A DNA stretch of 45,267 nucleotides from CAIUVD01 sp044338255 (GTDB lineage: Bacteria; Planctomycetota; UBA11346): the NCBI GenBank assembly GCA_044338255.1, contig JBIILZ010000017.1:1-45267 (forward strand). The letters are read 5' to 3'. Made by a program: the position numbers and the translations under genes. Numbering within the stretch: the first letter of the stretch is position 1; the number at the start of each line of letters is the position of its first letter. Below are positions 1 to 8,539 of this stretch, one piece after another. The notes under the pieces are model-generated. The model saw only the letters and a program-made list of their open reading frames with translations, was not told the origin of the DNA and did not search any database.

Positions 1-325
1 GAAGGGGGCCCTTCGGCCTACCCAGCTGCGCTTTTCAGTCGGGGGGCTCCGGCCTCCCGGTGATGGGCAACCGACGGGTTCGGGGCTGCGCCCCTGCACG
101 CGCCGGATTGTCCCATCACCTCCGGCCTCGCGCCCCCCAAACCCCCCGCTTCTTCGCGCGGGTGCGCGCTCGAACCAGGGTGCTTCGCCCCTGGACCCTG
201 AGCCGAAGGGGGCCCTTCGGCCTTCCCACCTGCGCTTCGCGTGCAGGTTCATTTTGGACTCGCGACGATTTCATCGGGGGCTCGTCTTCGCACCTCGCGC
301 TGTGCGTGTAGGCGCAGTCAATGAC
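1..325. other. Palindrome-rich non-coding region
   Basis: No convincing gene lies here. The DNA is full of inverted repeats: 59-67 pairs with 112-120 (GGTGATGGG/CCCATCACC), GCCGAAGGG (202-210) pairs with CCCTTCGGC (213-221), and CCAGGG (175-180) with CCCTGG (189-194). The 19-bp stretch at 1-19 recurs exactly at 205-223. Bases 25-38 (GCTGCGCTTTTCAG) resemble the end of the 109-bp element found after pckG, so this may be the edge of another repeat that is cut by the window start. Confidence 0.6.
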
Positions 326-369
326 AACGCCCGTTCGGGTTGCCTGTGTAGGCGACCCGAACGGGCGTT
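326..369 (-). terminator. Hairpin downstream of gnd
   Basis: A perfect 15-bp inverted repeat (326-340 with 355-369) encloses a 14-nt loop that has its own short stem (GCCT/AGGC). It starts 27 bp after the gnd stop codon in the direction of gnd transcription. There is no clear U tract on the minus strand, so it is a likely but not classical terminator. Confidence 0.55.
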
Positions 370-396
370 GGTTTTGCCAATCAATGGCTCGGTGCG

Positions 397-1818
397 TTAG
401 GCCAGCCACTCGGTGTGGATGAACGTGCCGGGCTTCTCGTTGCGCTCGTAGGTGTGCGAGCCGAAGGCGTCGCGTTGGGCCTGGGTCACGTATGCGGGGA
501 GGCGCTCGGTGGCGTAGCCTTCGATGTAGGCCAGCGAGGCCGACAGGGCTGACACCGGGATGCCGGCGGCGACGGCGGCGCCGACGACCTTGCGCAGCGC
601 CGGCAGGCAGCGCTTGATGTCCTTGGTGAATTCCTTGGCGATCAGCAGGCTCGGCAGATCCGGCTGCTTGCGGAAGGCTTCCGTGATGCGATCGAGGAAC
701 ACCGCACGGATGATGCAGCCGCCGCGCCAGATGGCGGGGATCTCTTGCACCGGGGTGTTGTAGCCGCGGGCCTTGCTGGCTTCGATGATCAGGCGCATTC
801 CCTGGGTGTAGGCGCTGATCTTGGCCGCGTAGAGGGCCTTGGCGAGATCGGCGACGGTGACGCCCTTGACCTTGCGGTGGGTTAGCTTGAGCACCTTGGC
901 GGCGATCTCGCGCTCGGTTTTCAGCGACGAGACCAGGCGTGCGTCGACGGCGGCGGTGATCGTCGGCACGGCCACGCCGTGCTCGAGGGCGGCGACGGTG
1001 GTCCACTTTCCGGTGCCCTTTTGGCCAGCCGAGTCGCGGATGGCATCGAGCAGGAAGCGACGGGGCTTGAGCGGATCGGCCTTGTCAGCGATCTCGCCGG
1101 TGAGCTCGATCAGGAAGCTTGCGAGTTCGCCCTTGTTCCAGGTCTTGAAGGTCTTGGCGATGAAGGGGTGCTTTTTGCCCATGCCGCGGAACAGCACGTC
1201 GTAGACTTCCGCGATCATCTGCATGTCGCCGTATTCGATGCCGTTGTGGACCATCTTCACGAAGTGGCCGGCGCTGCCTTCGCCACACCAAGTGACGCAG
1301 GGCTCGGCGTTCTTCTTGCCGGCCTTGGCCGAGATCTCCTTGAGGATCGGCATCAACAGGGCGACGGCGGCCTTGTCGCCACCGGGCATGATTGACGGCC
1401 CGATGCGCGCGCCTTCTTCACCACCCGAGACGCCCATGCCGATGAAGTTGAATTTCCACTGCTTGCCGATGGCATTGCGGCGATCGGTATCGCCCCAGTA
1501 GGCATTGCCGCCGTCGACGAGGATGTCGCCTTCGCTGAGCAAGGGAGCGATCTGTTCGATGACCGCATCCGTGCCCTTGCCGGCCTGGACCATGATGATG
1601 ATGCGACGCGGACGCTTGATGCTCGCGACGAAATCCTTGAGTTCCTTGGCGGGAAGGAACTTGGCGCCTTTGGCGTGCTCCCAGGCCATGACTTCTTCGG
1701 TCTTTTCGTACGAACGATTGTAAATCGCTACGGTGTGACCGCGGGATTCGATGTTCTTGGCGAGGTTGCGGCCCATTACGGCCATGCCGATGACGCCGGC
1801 GTCTGCAGTCGCGATCAT
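397..1818 (-). CDS. gnd: 6-phosphogluconate dehydrogenase, decarboxylating
   Basis: Oxidises 6-phosphogluconate to ribulose 5-phosphate and CO2 with NADP+, the last oxidative step of the pentose phosphate pathway, in the cytoplasm. The 473-aa length is normal for the long (Gnd/GndA) type. Seen: the N-terminal dinucleotide-binding GVIGMAVMG (8-16), DGGNAYWGDT (102-111), GMGVSGGEEGAR (127-138), and the catalytic stretch KMVHNGIEYGD with Lys188, Asn192 and Glu195. The C-terminal HTEW tail is also present. The frame extends 49 codons upstream, but the Rossmann motif begins at the ATG at 1818, which is preceded by AGGA, so that start is chosen. It is monocistronic and divergent from the next gene. 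Confidence 0.96.
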   Translation of the reverse strand: MIATADAGVIGMAVMGRNLAKNIESRGHTVAIYNRSYEKTEEVMAWEHAKGAKFLPAKELKDFVASIKRPRRIIIMVQAGKGTDAVIEQIAPLLSEGDILVDGGNAYWGDTDRRNAIGKQWKFNFIGMGVSGGEEGARIGPSIMPGGDKAAVALLMPILKEISAKAGKKNAEPCVTWCGEGSAGHFVKMVHNGIEYGDMQMIAEVYDVLFRGMGKKHPFIAKTFKTWNKGELASFLIELTGEIADKADPLKPRRFLLDAIRDSAGQKGTGKWTTVAALEHGVAVPTITAAVDARLVSSLKTEREIAAKVLKLTHRKVKGVTVADLAKALYAAKISAYTQGMRLIIEASKARGYNTPVQEIPAIWRGGCIIRAVFLDRITEAFRKQPDLPSLLIAKEFTKDIKRCLPALRKVVGAAVAAGIPVSALSASLAYIEGYATERLPAYVTQAQRDAFGSHTYERNEKPGTFIHTEWLA

Positions 1819-2027
1819 GTGGAGAATTCCTGAGGTATACGGGGGTGGTTCTATGAAGTGAGGAAAATCATGATGGACCGGCTCCCGCAGGTGCAACCAA
1901 GTCCAGTTCTTAGGGATATAGATGCGCGGACGATGTTCGCGCCGTCGCCAGTCAGCGTGCAGCACGCTAGGGGAGTGATGGGGGGTCGGTTATTGCCGAA
2001 TCGCCGAGGTCCCCACCATAGGAGGCC

Positions 2028-3200
2028 ATGCCCGCACCTCGCAATCGTTCCAGTGTTCGTACTTCGGCTTCTTCGGCTTCTTCGGCGCGATCGGCGCGAT
2101 CGGCACGTTCGGCACCCAGGGATGCCGCTAAGCCCGAAAAAGTCATCACCGAGGAGTTTGCGGTCGAGACCGATGCGAGTGTCGAGGAGTCAGGTTCACT
2201 AGTGACGGCGGCCAAGGGTCGCCGCGGCAGCAGTGCACGTAATTCGAGTCGTACCTCGGCGGTGGTCAGTGCTCAGTCGGGTCGCGTTTCCGCACGTCGC
2301 CCGGCAACTCCCGAACAAGTCGCCAAACGTCGTCAGGCCATCCGCTCGGGGCTGCTGGTCGCGGTCGGTGTGGCCGTGACCATTGGTCTGGTGGCCCTGC
2401 TGGTCCTGGTGGTCTTTAAGAAGGATCCGCTGGCTGAAAAGGCCGCATCGACGTTGGCGACGGTACAGTCTTCGCTGCCGGCGATCGCCAGCCGTCAGGC
2501 CTTCGAAGAAGCGAAGACCTTGCTGGCGACGGTGCCGGATGCTCCGGCATTTGCCGAGCGCAAAGGCGAATTGGCGAAGGAACTCACCAAGCTCGAAGAG
2601 AAAGTGGCGCGCAGCGATCGCGAAGCACGGGTAGTCGAGCAGCGCAAGCAGCTGCTCGAACAATTGGCCAAGCTCACCGATCCGGCAACCGATCTCGATA
2701 AGCTGGCTGCCGACTGCCAGGCCTTCATCAAGAATCCCGTGGATGCCAACGCTGTCCCCGATCCGCAATTGGCGACCGAGTTCGCGAATGCGATCAACGA
2801 CATCCAGGCGCGCATACCTTCGATCGAAGCCGAGCGCACCCGCCGACTGGCGGGGGCCACCACCACGGTCGTGCAACGCGTCCAGCTCGAGGTCGAAGCC
2901 CTGCTCAAAGAGGAGAAGTTCAGCGAAGCGACCAAGGTCATCGATGACAACGCCGAGAAGTTCCCCAAGGCCAACTTCACCCGCCTGCGCACCTCCGTGA
3001 ATGATTCCGCCAGCAACGCGTGGACCAACATCCAAGTCTTCGTCGAGAACCGCTACAAGGATTACGCCTCACCCGGGGTCACCCAAGCGGCGCGCCAGAA
3101 GGCCATCGAAGAAGCGCATGCACGTCTGGATCGGGTGATCAACAACTGGGATATTGAGAGCTACGTCACGCAAGCGCGCGAGCTCCGCGCCAAGTACTGA
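2028..3200 (+). CDS. Single-pass membrane protein with Ser/Ala-rich head and coiled coil
   Basis: No family recognised. The 390-aa protein has a low-complexity N-terminus rich in Ser, Ala and Arg, built from 9-bp repeats at 2064-2117, and a basic stretch (KRRQ). One strong membrane segment follows at about 108-130, and then a long, charged, mostly helical C-terminal part with heptad-like Leu/Ala spacing that probably forms coiled coils. The positively charged side before the segment suggests a cytoplasmic N-terminus and a periplasmic helical domain. GGAGG sits only 2 nt before the ATG, an unusually short spacing. A structural or envelope role is plausible, but nothing in the sequence proves it. 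Confidence 0.75.
   Translation: MPAPRNRSSVRTSASSASSARSARSARSAPRDAAKPEKVITEEFAVETDASVEESGSLVTAAKGRRGSSARNSSRTSAVVSAQSGRVSARRPATPEQVAKRRQAIRSGLLVAVGVAVTIGLVALLVLVVFKKDPLAEKAASTLATVQSSLPAIASRQAFEEAKTLLATVPDAPAFAERKGELAKELTKLEEKVARSDREARVVEQRKQLLEQLAKLTDPATDLDKLAADCQAFIKNPVDANAVPDPQLATEFANAINDIQARIPSIEAERTRRLAGATTTVVQRVQLEVEALLKEEKFSEATKVIDDNAEKFPKANFTRLRTSVNDSASNAWTNIQVFVENRYKDYASPGVTQAARQKAIEEAHARLDRVINNWDIESYVTQARELRAKY
2064..2117 (+). repeat. 9-bp in-frame tandem repeat, six units
   Basis: Six 9-bp units starting TCGGC (TCGGCTTCT x2, TCGGCGCGA x2, then two diverged copies) lie 12 codons after the start of the coiled-coil membrane protein and encode the SASSASSARSAR stretch. The unit length preserves frame. 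Confidence 0.8.
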
Positions 3201-3233
3201 TCGTTTTCCTGCGCTCGCCGTTACCACACGATT

Positions 3234-4598
3234 ATGGATTATCATTTTTCGGGTATCGCCGGCGCCGGCATGAATCCGCTAGCGCAACTGATGCTCGCCT
3301 GGGGGCATACGGTGCAGGGCTCGGATCGCGGTTTCGATCAGGGTAAGACTCCCGACGTGGCCCAGCGCCTGGCAGCCGCCGGCATCGTCATCCTGCCCCA
3401 GGATGGCACGGCGGTGACCCCTGCCGTCGAGCGTTTCGTATACTCGGCGGCGGTCGAAGCCGACACCCCCGAGATGCGCGCGGCGAAGGCCGGTGGCATC
3501 GCCTGCCTGGCGCGACCGGGATTATTGGCCGAGGTCATCAATGCCGCCGCTCCCGGCATCGCCATCTCCGGCACCAGCGGCAAGAGCACGGTCACCGGCA
3601 TGCTCGCGTGGATCCTGCGCCAGACGCAGACGCCGGCGACAATCCTCGGCGGTGCGGCCCTGGCCGGCGAAGGTGTCGCCGGCTGTTTCGCCGTCGGTCC
3701 CCGGGGTGGCATCGTCGCCGCCGAAGCCTGTGAATCCGATGGCACCTTGGTCGGCTATCGCGCTGGCATTGGCCTGATCCACAACATCACCCGCGATCAC
3801 GGCGAGCTTGCCGGCCTGCGCGCGCAGTTCGCGACCTTCGCTGCGCAGTCGAAGCTGCTGCTGGTCAATGCCCGCTGCCCCGAGGCCCTGGCCGCCGCTG
3901 CCGCCAGTCAGGGCCAGGTGCGTTCGTACGGACTGGGGGGAGCTGCCGATTATCCGCTCGAAATCATCAGTGTCGGCCCTTCGACCAGCACCGGCGTGCT
4001 CGGCCTGCCGCAAGGCGACCTGACCATCAGCCTGTTGCTTCCAGGGGCGCACAATCTTGAAAACGCGGCGGCGGCGGCGGTGATCGCCATCGAGCTGGGT
4101 CTGGCACCGACGGCGATCGCCGCCGCGCTCGCGACCTTCCCCGGCGTAGCCCGGCGTTTCGAAGTCGTCGGCATCACCGACACCGGCATCCGCGTGGTCG
4201 ATGATTATGCCCACAACGCCGACAAGATCCGCGCTGCCGTGCAGGCCGCCCAGGCCGGCGCCGATCGCGTGGTGGCGATCTTCCAGCCGCACGGCTTCGG
4301 CCCGGCGCGCTTCCTGCGCCCGGAATTGAAGGACCTGCTGCCGACGTTGCTGCGGCCCAATGACCGGTGGTGCTACACGAACATCTTCTACGCCGGTGGC
4401 AGCGTCGCTCAGGACATCCATAGCCGAGACCTGGCTGCGGATCTGCCTCCAGAGCTGATGGCCATGCACGCCGATGATCGGCAGCAGTTGCTGACTTGGC
4501 TCTGCGAGCAGGCCGGCGCCGGTGACACCGTTTTATTGATGGGTGCGCGAGACCCGGATCTGCCGGCCTTGGCGCGGGCGATCCACGATGTCCTCTGA
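3234..4598 (+). CDS. Mur ligase family protein, MurC-like
   Basis: ATP-dependent amide ligase of the Mur family, closest in layout to UDP-N-acetylmuramate-L-alanine ligase (MurC) or Mpl. Seen: an N-terminal Rossmann motif GIAGAGM (7-13), the ATP P-loop GTSGKST (113-119), the central ESDGT and ITRDH motifs, HNLENAAAA, PGVARRFE, and the C-terminal DDYAHNADKI and FQPHGFGP. In canonical MurC the P-loop reads GTHGKTT and the late motif DDYGHHP, so two signature His residues are replaced here. At 454 aa it is slightly short for MurC. The product could be peptidoglycan precursor or a related conjugate. It overlaps the following methyltransferase by 11 bp. Confidence 0.82.
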   Translation: MDYHFSGIAGAGMNPLAQLMLAWGHTVQGSDRGFDQGKTPDVAQRLAAAGIVILPQDGTAVTPAVERFVYSAAVEADTPEMRAAKAGGIACLARPGLLAEVINAAAPGIAISGTSGKSTVTGMLAWILRQTQTPATILGGAALAGEGVAGCFAVGPRGGIVAAEACESDGTLVGYRAGIGLIHNITRDHGELAGLRAQFATFAAQSKLLLVNARCPEALAAAAASQGQVRSYGLGGAADYPLEIISVGPSTSTGVLGLPQGDLTISLLLPGAHNLENAAAAAVIAIELGLAPTAIAAALATFPGVARRFEVVGITDTGIRVVDDYAHNADKIRAAVQAAQAGADRVVAIFQPHGFGPARFLRPELKDLLPTLLRPNDRWCYTNIFYAGGSVAQDIHSRDLAADLPPELMAMHADDRQQLLTWLCEQAGAGDTVLLMGARDPDLPALARAIHDVL

Positions 4599-5850
4599 CG
4601 ATGCTCTGAGCGCACTGGCATCGTCGCTGGCCGATGGTGAGGCGTTTCTCGCCGCTCTCGGCCAGCCTGCCCGGCGGGCGGTGCGGTTGCATCCTCGGCG
4701 CCTGCGTCCAGGCCGGGAGACCATCGTCCTTGGTGTCAATGTCCCCGTACCGTGGTCGGCGAGCGGCCGTTTCACCACTGATGATGCCGATCCCGGCGCG
4801 ACCCTCGCCTATCATACCGGCGCGGCCTATCCGCAGGACGCCGCCAGCCAGGTGCCGGTGCAGCTGCTGGCTCCGCAACCCGGCGAGATCCTCATCGATA
4901 CCTGTGCCGCCCCGGGCAGTAAAAGTACGCAGATCGGCCTCGCTCTGCAGCGCGCTGGCCGCGATGACGGTTTGCTGGTATGCTGCGATGCTTCCGATCA
5001 GCGACGCCGCGTGCTCGCGGAAAACCTTGCTCGCCAAGGAGTCGCCAGCGCGGTCGTGACGCCCTTGCCGGTACATCGCCTGGCGGAGCGTTCGCCGGGC
5101 TGCGCCGACGGCGTGCTCGTGGATGCGCCGTGTTCGGGTCATGAACGGCGCTCGACCCGCCAAGTCGCGCGCATGGCCTTGCGCCAGGGCGAGCTGCTGG
5201 CGACGGCGGCGGCCCTGGTGCGTCCGGGTGGACGACTGGTGTATTCGACCTGCACCCCGTACGAGGCCGAGAACGAAGGCGTGATCGCGACCTTCTGCGC
5301 CAACCAGCGCGAGTGGTCGATCGAAGCCGTGCAGGTGGGCACGGACCTGCCCGGTGTCGATCCCGATCTGCATCACGGCGGGGCGGTGCGCTTGTGGCCT
5401 CAGCGCCAGAGAAGCGAGCCGTTCTTTGCCGTGCGCTTGCGTCGTGCCGGTGATGAGCCGGCATCGCGAATGTTGACCGGGAACACCCCCGACCTCGAAC
5501 CGCTGCCGTGGTTGCCGGGCAGCTATGCTTGGAGACGCGGGACAACATGGTTCATCGGTTCGCCGCAGGCGGCGGCCTGCGCCTTGCCTACCGAAGCCCG
5601 CGGCTTGGTGGTGGCGCATGGCGAACGTTTGGAGACGTGGGGGGCGCAAGGTCTGATCGAGCGTGGGGCCCCCACCGTCAGCGTCAGTCATGGACAGGCG
5701 CTGGCCCTATGGGCGGGTGAGGAACTGGTCCAAGCCTTGCCTGGGAACAGCTTGGTAAGCACGGAGGACGGCATGCCGCTGGGGCAGATGGCGGCGGATG
5801 GGAAGCGGTTGAGTATGCCCAGTCGGATGAGGAGGGGGGGATTGCGGTGA
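4588..5850 (+). CDS. RsmB/RsmF-type RNA 5-methylcytosine methyltransferase
   Basis: SAM-dependent m5C methyltransferase of the Nol1/Nop2/Sun family, acting on rRNA or tRNA in the cytoplasm. The 420-aa protein has the SAM motif DTCAAPGSKST (105-114; the usual second Gly of CAAPGGKT is Ser) and the catalytic VDAPCSG with Cys182. The second Cys motif YSTCTPYEAEN has Cys222. A C-terminal extension of about 150 aa recalls the PUA-like tail of RsmF, and no N-terminal NusB domain is visible, so RsmF-like is a better guess than RsmB. The ATG at 4588 lies inside the end of the Mur ligase gene (ATGTCCTCTGA), which suggests coupled translation. Confidence 0.88.
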   Translation: MSSDDALSALASSLADGEAFLAALGQPARRAVRLHPRRLRPGRETIVLGVNVPVPWSASGRFTTDDADPGATLAYHTGAAYPQDAASQVPVQLLAPQPGEILIDTCAAPGSKSTQIGLALQRAGRDDGLLVCCDASDQRRRVLAENLARQGVASAVVTPLPVHRLAERSPGCADGVLVDAPCSGHERRSTRQVARMALRQGELLATAAALVRPGGRLVYSTCTPYEAENEGVIATFCANQREWSIEAVQVGTDLPGVDPDLHHGGAVRLWPQRQRSEPFFAVRLRRAGDEPASRMLTGNTPDLEPLPWLPGSYAWRRGTTWFIGSPQAAACALPTEARGLVVAHGERLETWGAQGLIERGAPTVSVSHGQALALWAGEELVQALPGNSLVSTEDGMPLGQMAADGKRLSMPSRMRRGGLR

Positions 5851-5899
5851 GGGTTTTTTTTGGGGTTTTTGGATTTGAAAGTTGGTGGTCGCTGGCCTA

Positions 5900-6060
5900 G
5901 GCCAGTGACCAGTGACCAGCGACCAGCGACCAGTGACCAGCGACCAGCGACCAGTGACCAGCGACCAGCGACCAGTGACCAGTGACCAGCGACCAGTGAC
6001 CAGCGACCAGCGACCAGCGACCAGCGACCAGCGACCAGGGGCCAGTGACCAGTGACCAGG
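5900..6060. repeat. Heptanucleotide array GACCAGY, 23 units
   Basis: Twenty-three consecutive 7-bp units fill exactly 161 bp. The core is GACCAG and the seventh base is almost always C or T; the few exceptions are GGCCAGT units at either end and final G units near the right edge. It begins 50 bp after the stop of the methyltransferase gene. There are no unique spacers, so this is not a CRISPR. A three-unit fragment recurs at 6259-6279. The same family occurs at 16335-16467 and 23689-23772. Confidence 0.95.
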
Positions 6061-6320
6061 GCAATGGCATTTAGTTAAGGCTGCTGGTGATGGCGTCCCC
6101 TGGGAGCGCCAGGCACCAGCCTGGGCCTTGCAGGTTTTTCCTGAATAAAGCGCAAATTTTCAGGTGAAATCATCGCAGGCGCAGATGGGTTCATCGTATT
6201 CCTTAGGAATCCGATGAAGCTTTCTAGCCCCCAATGAGCGTAACAGAACGCCATTGGGGACCAGTGACCAGCAACCAATTTTCAATCGAGCACGCAGTCT
6301 CGCTTATAAAATCAGCGTCC
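6061..6320. other. Gene-free stretch with two hairpins
   Basis: Between the heptamer array and the barrel gene I see two inverted repeats. One is a 13-bp stem with one mismatch (6190-6202 with 6206-6218, loop TTA). The other is an 8-bp perfect stem CCCCAATG/CATTGGGG (6229-6236 with 6252-6259), extended inward by a bulged stem. The second lies 62 bp after the end of the minus-strand barrel gene and may end its transcript. Three more GACCAG units follow at 6259-6279. Confidence 0.5.
6229..6259 (-). terminator. Hairpin downstream of the outer-membrane barrel gene
   Basis: CCCCAATG (6229-6236) pairs perfectly with CATTGGGG (6252-6259), and the pairing continues inward with one bulge. Its position after a minus-strand stop codon fits a terminator, but no U tract follows. 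Confidence 0.35.
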
Positions 6321-7283
6321 TCAGAAACTATACACGATGCCCATCATCGTGTCCTGCTTGAGCGACCATTGGTTGTAGCCGGTGGCCACGGAATTGTCGG
6401 CGAATTCCTTGGGTCGGGTCTCGTAATAGGCGCGTAAGGCGAGATCGAGATTGAGGTATTTGCTGAACTGGAAGGTGAGCCCGGCGGTGATCAAATTGGT
6501 GATGTGCTGGAGGTCATTGAATTCCGAAAAGGCCTCATATTGGCCAAAATATTTGAGGTCCTTGTGGTAGGTAAGCGGGGTACCCTCGTAGCGTGCGAAG
6601 GCCTCCGGACCAGTTTGGATCGTCGATTCCTGGTCATTCAATTGGCTGCCCCAGCGCTTCTGGGCGCGCACACCAAGACGCCATTCGATTTTGTCTTCGG
6701 GGACCAGATCGCTGTAGCGTTGACCGTAGCCGGTGGAAATTTTCGCGGTCAGCGGATCGAACAGGTTGCGGCTGTTGTCCGGCGGCCGGACGGGAGCGTT
6801 GGGGTAAGGGCCGGTCCACACGCTGTCCAAGCCCCATCCGAGGTAGAGGAAGTGCGGTGTGCTCAATTCGCGGCGATAGACCCCATTGTAAGAGGCCTCG
6901 TCATCGCTTTCGCTCAGCGGTTGGTCGGCGGTTTTCTGCCGGCCATAGCGGCCTTTGAAGATGTGCTGGACGGAATTTTTACCCTCTTTCCACTCGCCGT
7001 CGTAATCCCCGCTCAGCAACATAGTCGTCGTGCGCGCGCTGCCGCCGATGGTCGGATCGAGGCTGTTGTCGGCGTTCTTGGTATTGGAGTTGGCGAAGAA
7101 TACCCCGAAGCGGCCCTTAGTGGTCCAGAGGCTGGCTTCGGGAACCGCCGCGGGGAGCGGTGTCGGTACAGGCTGCGGAACGGGCTCAGGCTCAACGGCA
7201 ATCAGTCCCGCCGTGAACAGGCCGATGAGCGAGGTATTTATGAAGATCGTGTGGGTTGGAAAAGCGAAGGATCGGAAATTCAT
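6321..7283 (-). CDS. Outer-membrane beta-barrel protein, DUF481-like
   Basis: A 320-aa exported protein. The N-terminus has a hydrophobic signal segment (about 12-29), followed by a Pro-rich linker (PEPVPQPVPTP). The rest shows alternating polar and aromatic strands typical of outer-membrane barrels: repeated short strands such as TMLLSGDYDGEW, KISTGYGQRYSDL, EWRLGVRAQKRW, LNLDLALRAYYETR and a final GIVYSF ending in Phe, the usual barrel C-terminus. The overall pattern recalls DUF481/YdiY proteins, but this family call is by feel. Substrate and role are unknown. It lies 48 bp downstream of the prephenate dehydrogenase gene on the same strand, so they may share a transcript. Confidence 0.7.
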   Translation of the reverse strand: MNFRSFAFPTHTIFINTSLIGLFTAGLIAVEPEPVPQPVPTPLPAAVPEASLWTTKGRFGVFFANSNTKNADNSLDPTIGGSARTTTMLLSGDYDGEWKEGKNSVQHIFKGRYGRQKTADQPLSESDDEASYNGVYRRELSTPHFLYLGWGLDSVWTGPYPNAPVRPPDNSRNLFDPLTAKISTGYGQRYSDLVPEDKIEWRLGVRAQKRWGSQLNDQESTIQTGPEAFARYEGTPLTYHKDLKYFGQYEAFSEFNDLQHITNLITAGLTFQFSKYLNLDLALRAYYETRPKEFADNSVATGYNQWSLKQDTMMGIVYSF

Positions 7284-7331
7284 GAGGGTGGAAAATGGGG
7301 CTCTTGCCCAAAAGTCAACTTGGCAAACGCC

Positions 7332-8165
7332 CTACTGTGCATCCTCAAATCGCTGACGACCGGCTTTTCCCGCAGCCAGCCATTCTTTGAGCGCTGCGGC
7401 ATCGTTAGCTTCGAGCACCGTTTCCAGGCACGCAAGGCGTTCACGACTGCGCGCGAGCAAGGGCAGCAGGGCCCCGCGATTGGCGCGCAGGATATCCAGC
7501 CACAGATCGGGCGAGCCGCCGGCGATGCGTGTCGCATCGCGGAATCCGCTGGCGCACGCTGGCGCAGCTTCGGCACTGAGCAGCGAAGCAGTGACCGAGG
7601 CCAGGATGTGCGGCAGGTGCGAAGCTTCGGCGACCACCCGATCATGCGCCTCGGGGGTCAGTCGTTGGGTGCGAGAGCCGACTGCTTGCCACAGTCCTTC
7701 GATGGCGGCGATGAGCGCCGGCGGAGTTTCGGCGTGCGGCGTCACCAAGGTCAGGCGCTGACGATAGAGGTCGGCGTCGGCGTGGGCCAAGCCTTGTAGA
7801 TGGCTGCCGCACATCGGGTGGCTGCCGAGGAAGCGCTGTGCCAGCGGCTGGAGTTCGGCGCATAGTTCGCCCTTGGTCGAGCCGACATCGGTGATCATCG
7901 CCCCGGTGTCAGCGGCGAGGGCCCGCACGGTGGCGGCGATAATGCTCACGGGCGTGCAGACCACGGCGATGCGCGCCTGGGCCGCCGCCGGAAAATCAGC
8001 GACCGGCTTACCCCAGCCACGTGCGGCGGCGGCTTCCGCGACCTCATGGCGATGATGGTGCAGCAAGACCGGGACCCCGGCACGGCTGAGGGCGGCGGCC
8101 AAACTGCCGCCCATGAGGCCCAGGCCCGTGATCAATACCGGTCCGATGCTGGCAGCCGTGGTCAT
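7332..8165 (-). CDS. tyrA: Prephenate dehydrogenase
   Basis: NAD(P)-dependent oxidative decarboxylation of prephenate (or arogenate) in tyrosine synthesis; cytoplasmic. The 277-aa protein is a monofunctional TyrA without chorismate mutase or ACT domain. Seen: Rossmann motif GLGLMGGSLAA (14-24), DVGSTKGEL, and the catalytic-region motif GSHPMCGSH in place of the more common HPMAGSE. An all-helical C-terminal dimerisation half follows (SHLPHILASVTASLL). Arogenate versus prephenate use cannot be read from the sequence. The gene starts with ATG at 8165 and faces a 374-bp intergenic region shared with tpiA. Confidence 0.9.
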   Translation of the reverse strand: MTTAASIGPVLITGLGLMGGSLAAALSRAGVPVLLHHHRHEVAEAAAARGWGKPVADFPAAAQARIAVVCTPVSIIAATVRALAADTGAMITDVGSTKGELCAELQPLAQRFLGSHPMCGSHLQGLAHADADLYRQRLTLVTPHAETPPALIAAIEGLWQAVGSRTQRLTPEAHDRVVAEASHLPHILASVTASLLSAEAAPACASGFRDATRIAGGSPDLWLDILRANRGALLPLLARSRERLACLETVLEANDAAALKEWLAAGKAGRQRFEDAQ

Positions 8166-8539
8166 GGGCGCGGACGTTAGGAAGGTCGCCGACCGAAGCT
8201 ACCGGAAGCCAATGGCAGGCGGACTTGCAAGCACTTATATATCATTTTTGGCTTTTTCTCGCGCTCCCGACTTTAAACGAAGGGGGCAATCGACGACTTT
8301 TACCGATTTGCCAAGGAACATCGCTGATTCTTATTGGTGACGTTGTTAAAAAAAGGTCATTGTAGATCACATCAGGCCACTTCGGTGCTGAGACCGCGCG
8401 GGAGTTTTACCGATTTAGACCGAAAGTCGACATTTCGGGGTGTTGACCACCCCGGGGTGACCCTCTATGTTCTCGCCCCCACCGTACCTTTATGCGGTGC
8501 TAGCCCCTCGAAGGACCGCGGTTCCCCCGCGGAACATGC
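8166..8539. other. Divergent intergenic region between tyrA and tpiA
   Basis: There is no gene here. The 12-bp TTTTACCGATTT occurs twice in direct orientation (8298-8309 and 8405-8416), 107 bp apart, and could be a regulator site. A sigma70-like promoter and an overlapping palindrome are annotated separately. Just before tpiA, CCGCGG (8516-8521 region) pairs with a second CCGCGG and GTTCC with GGAAC, so the leader can fold in two ways across the ribosome-binding region. Confidence 0.5.
8443..8471 (+). promoter_or_regulatory. Sigma70-like promoter for tpiA
   Basis: TTGACC (8443-8448) and TATGTT (8466-8471) are separated by 17 bp and point towards tpiA, about 70 bp upstream of its ATG. A perfect 7-5-7 palindrome (CGGGGTG 8436-8442, CACCCCG 8448-8454) straddles the -35 box and could be an operator. 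Confidence 0.45.

Noticed and set aside
4174..5691. Minus-strand open frame opposite the Mur ligase and methyltransferase
   Set aside because: It spans two genes with solid motifs, and its translation is Arg/Gly-rich nonsense without a family.
5900..6060. CRISPR array
   Set aside because: The unit is 7 bp and contiguous, with no spacers, and no cas genes are present.
6075..6278. 67-codon open frame on the minus strand near the heptamer array
   Set aside because: No ribosome site or domain, and it runs through two hairpins; it is likely chance.
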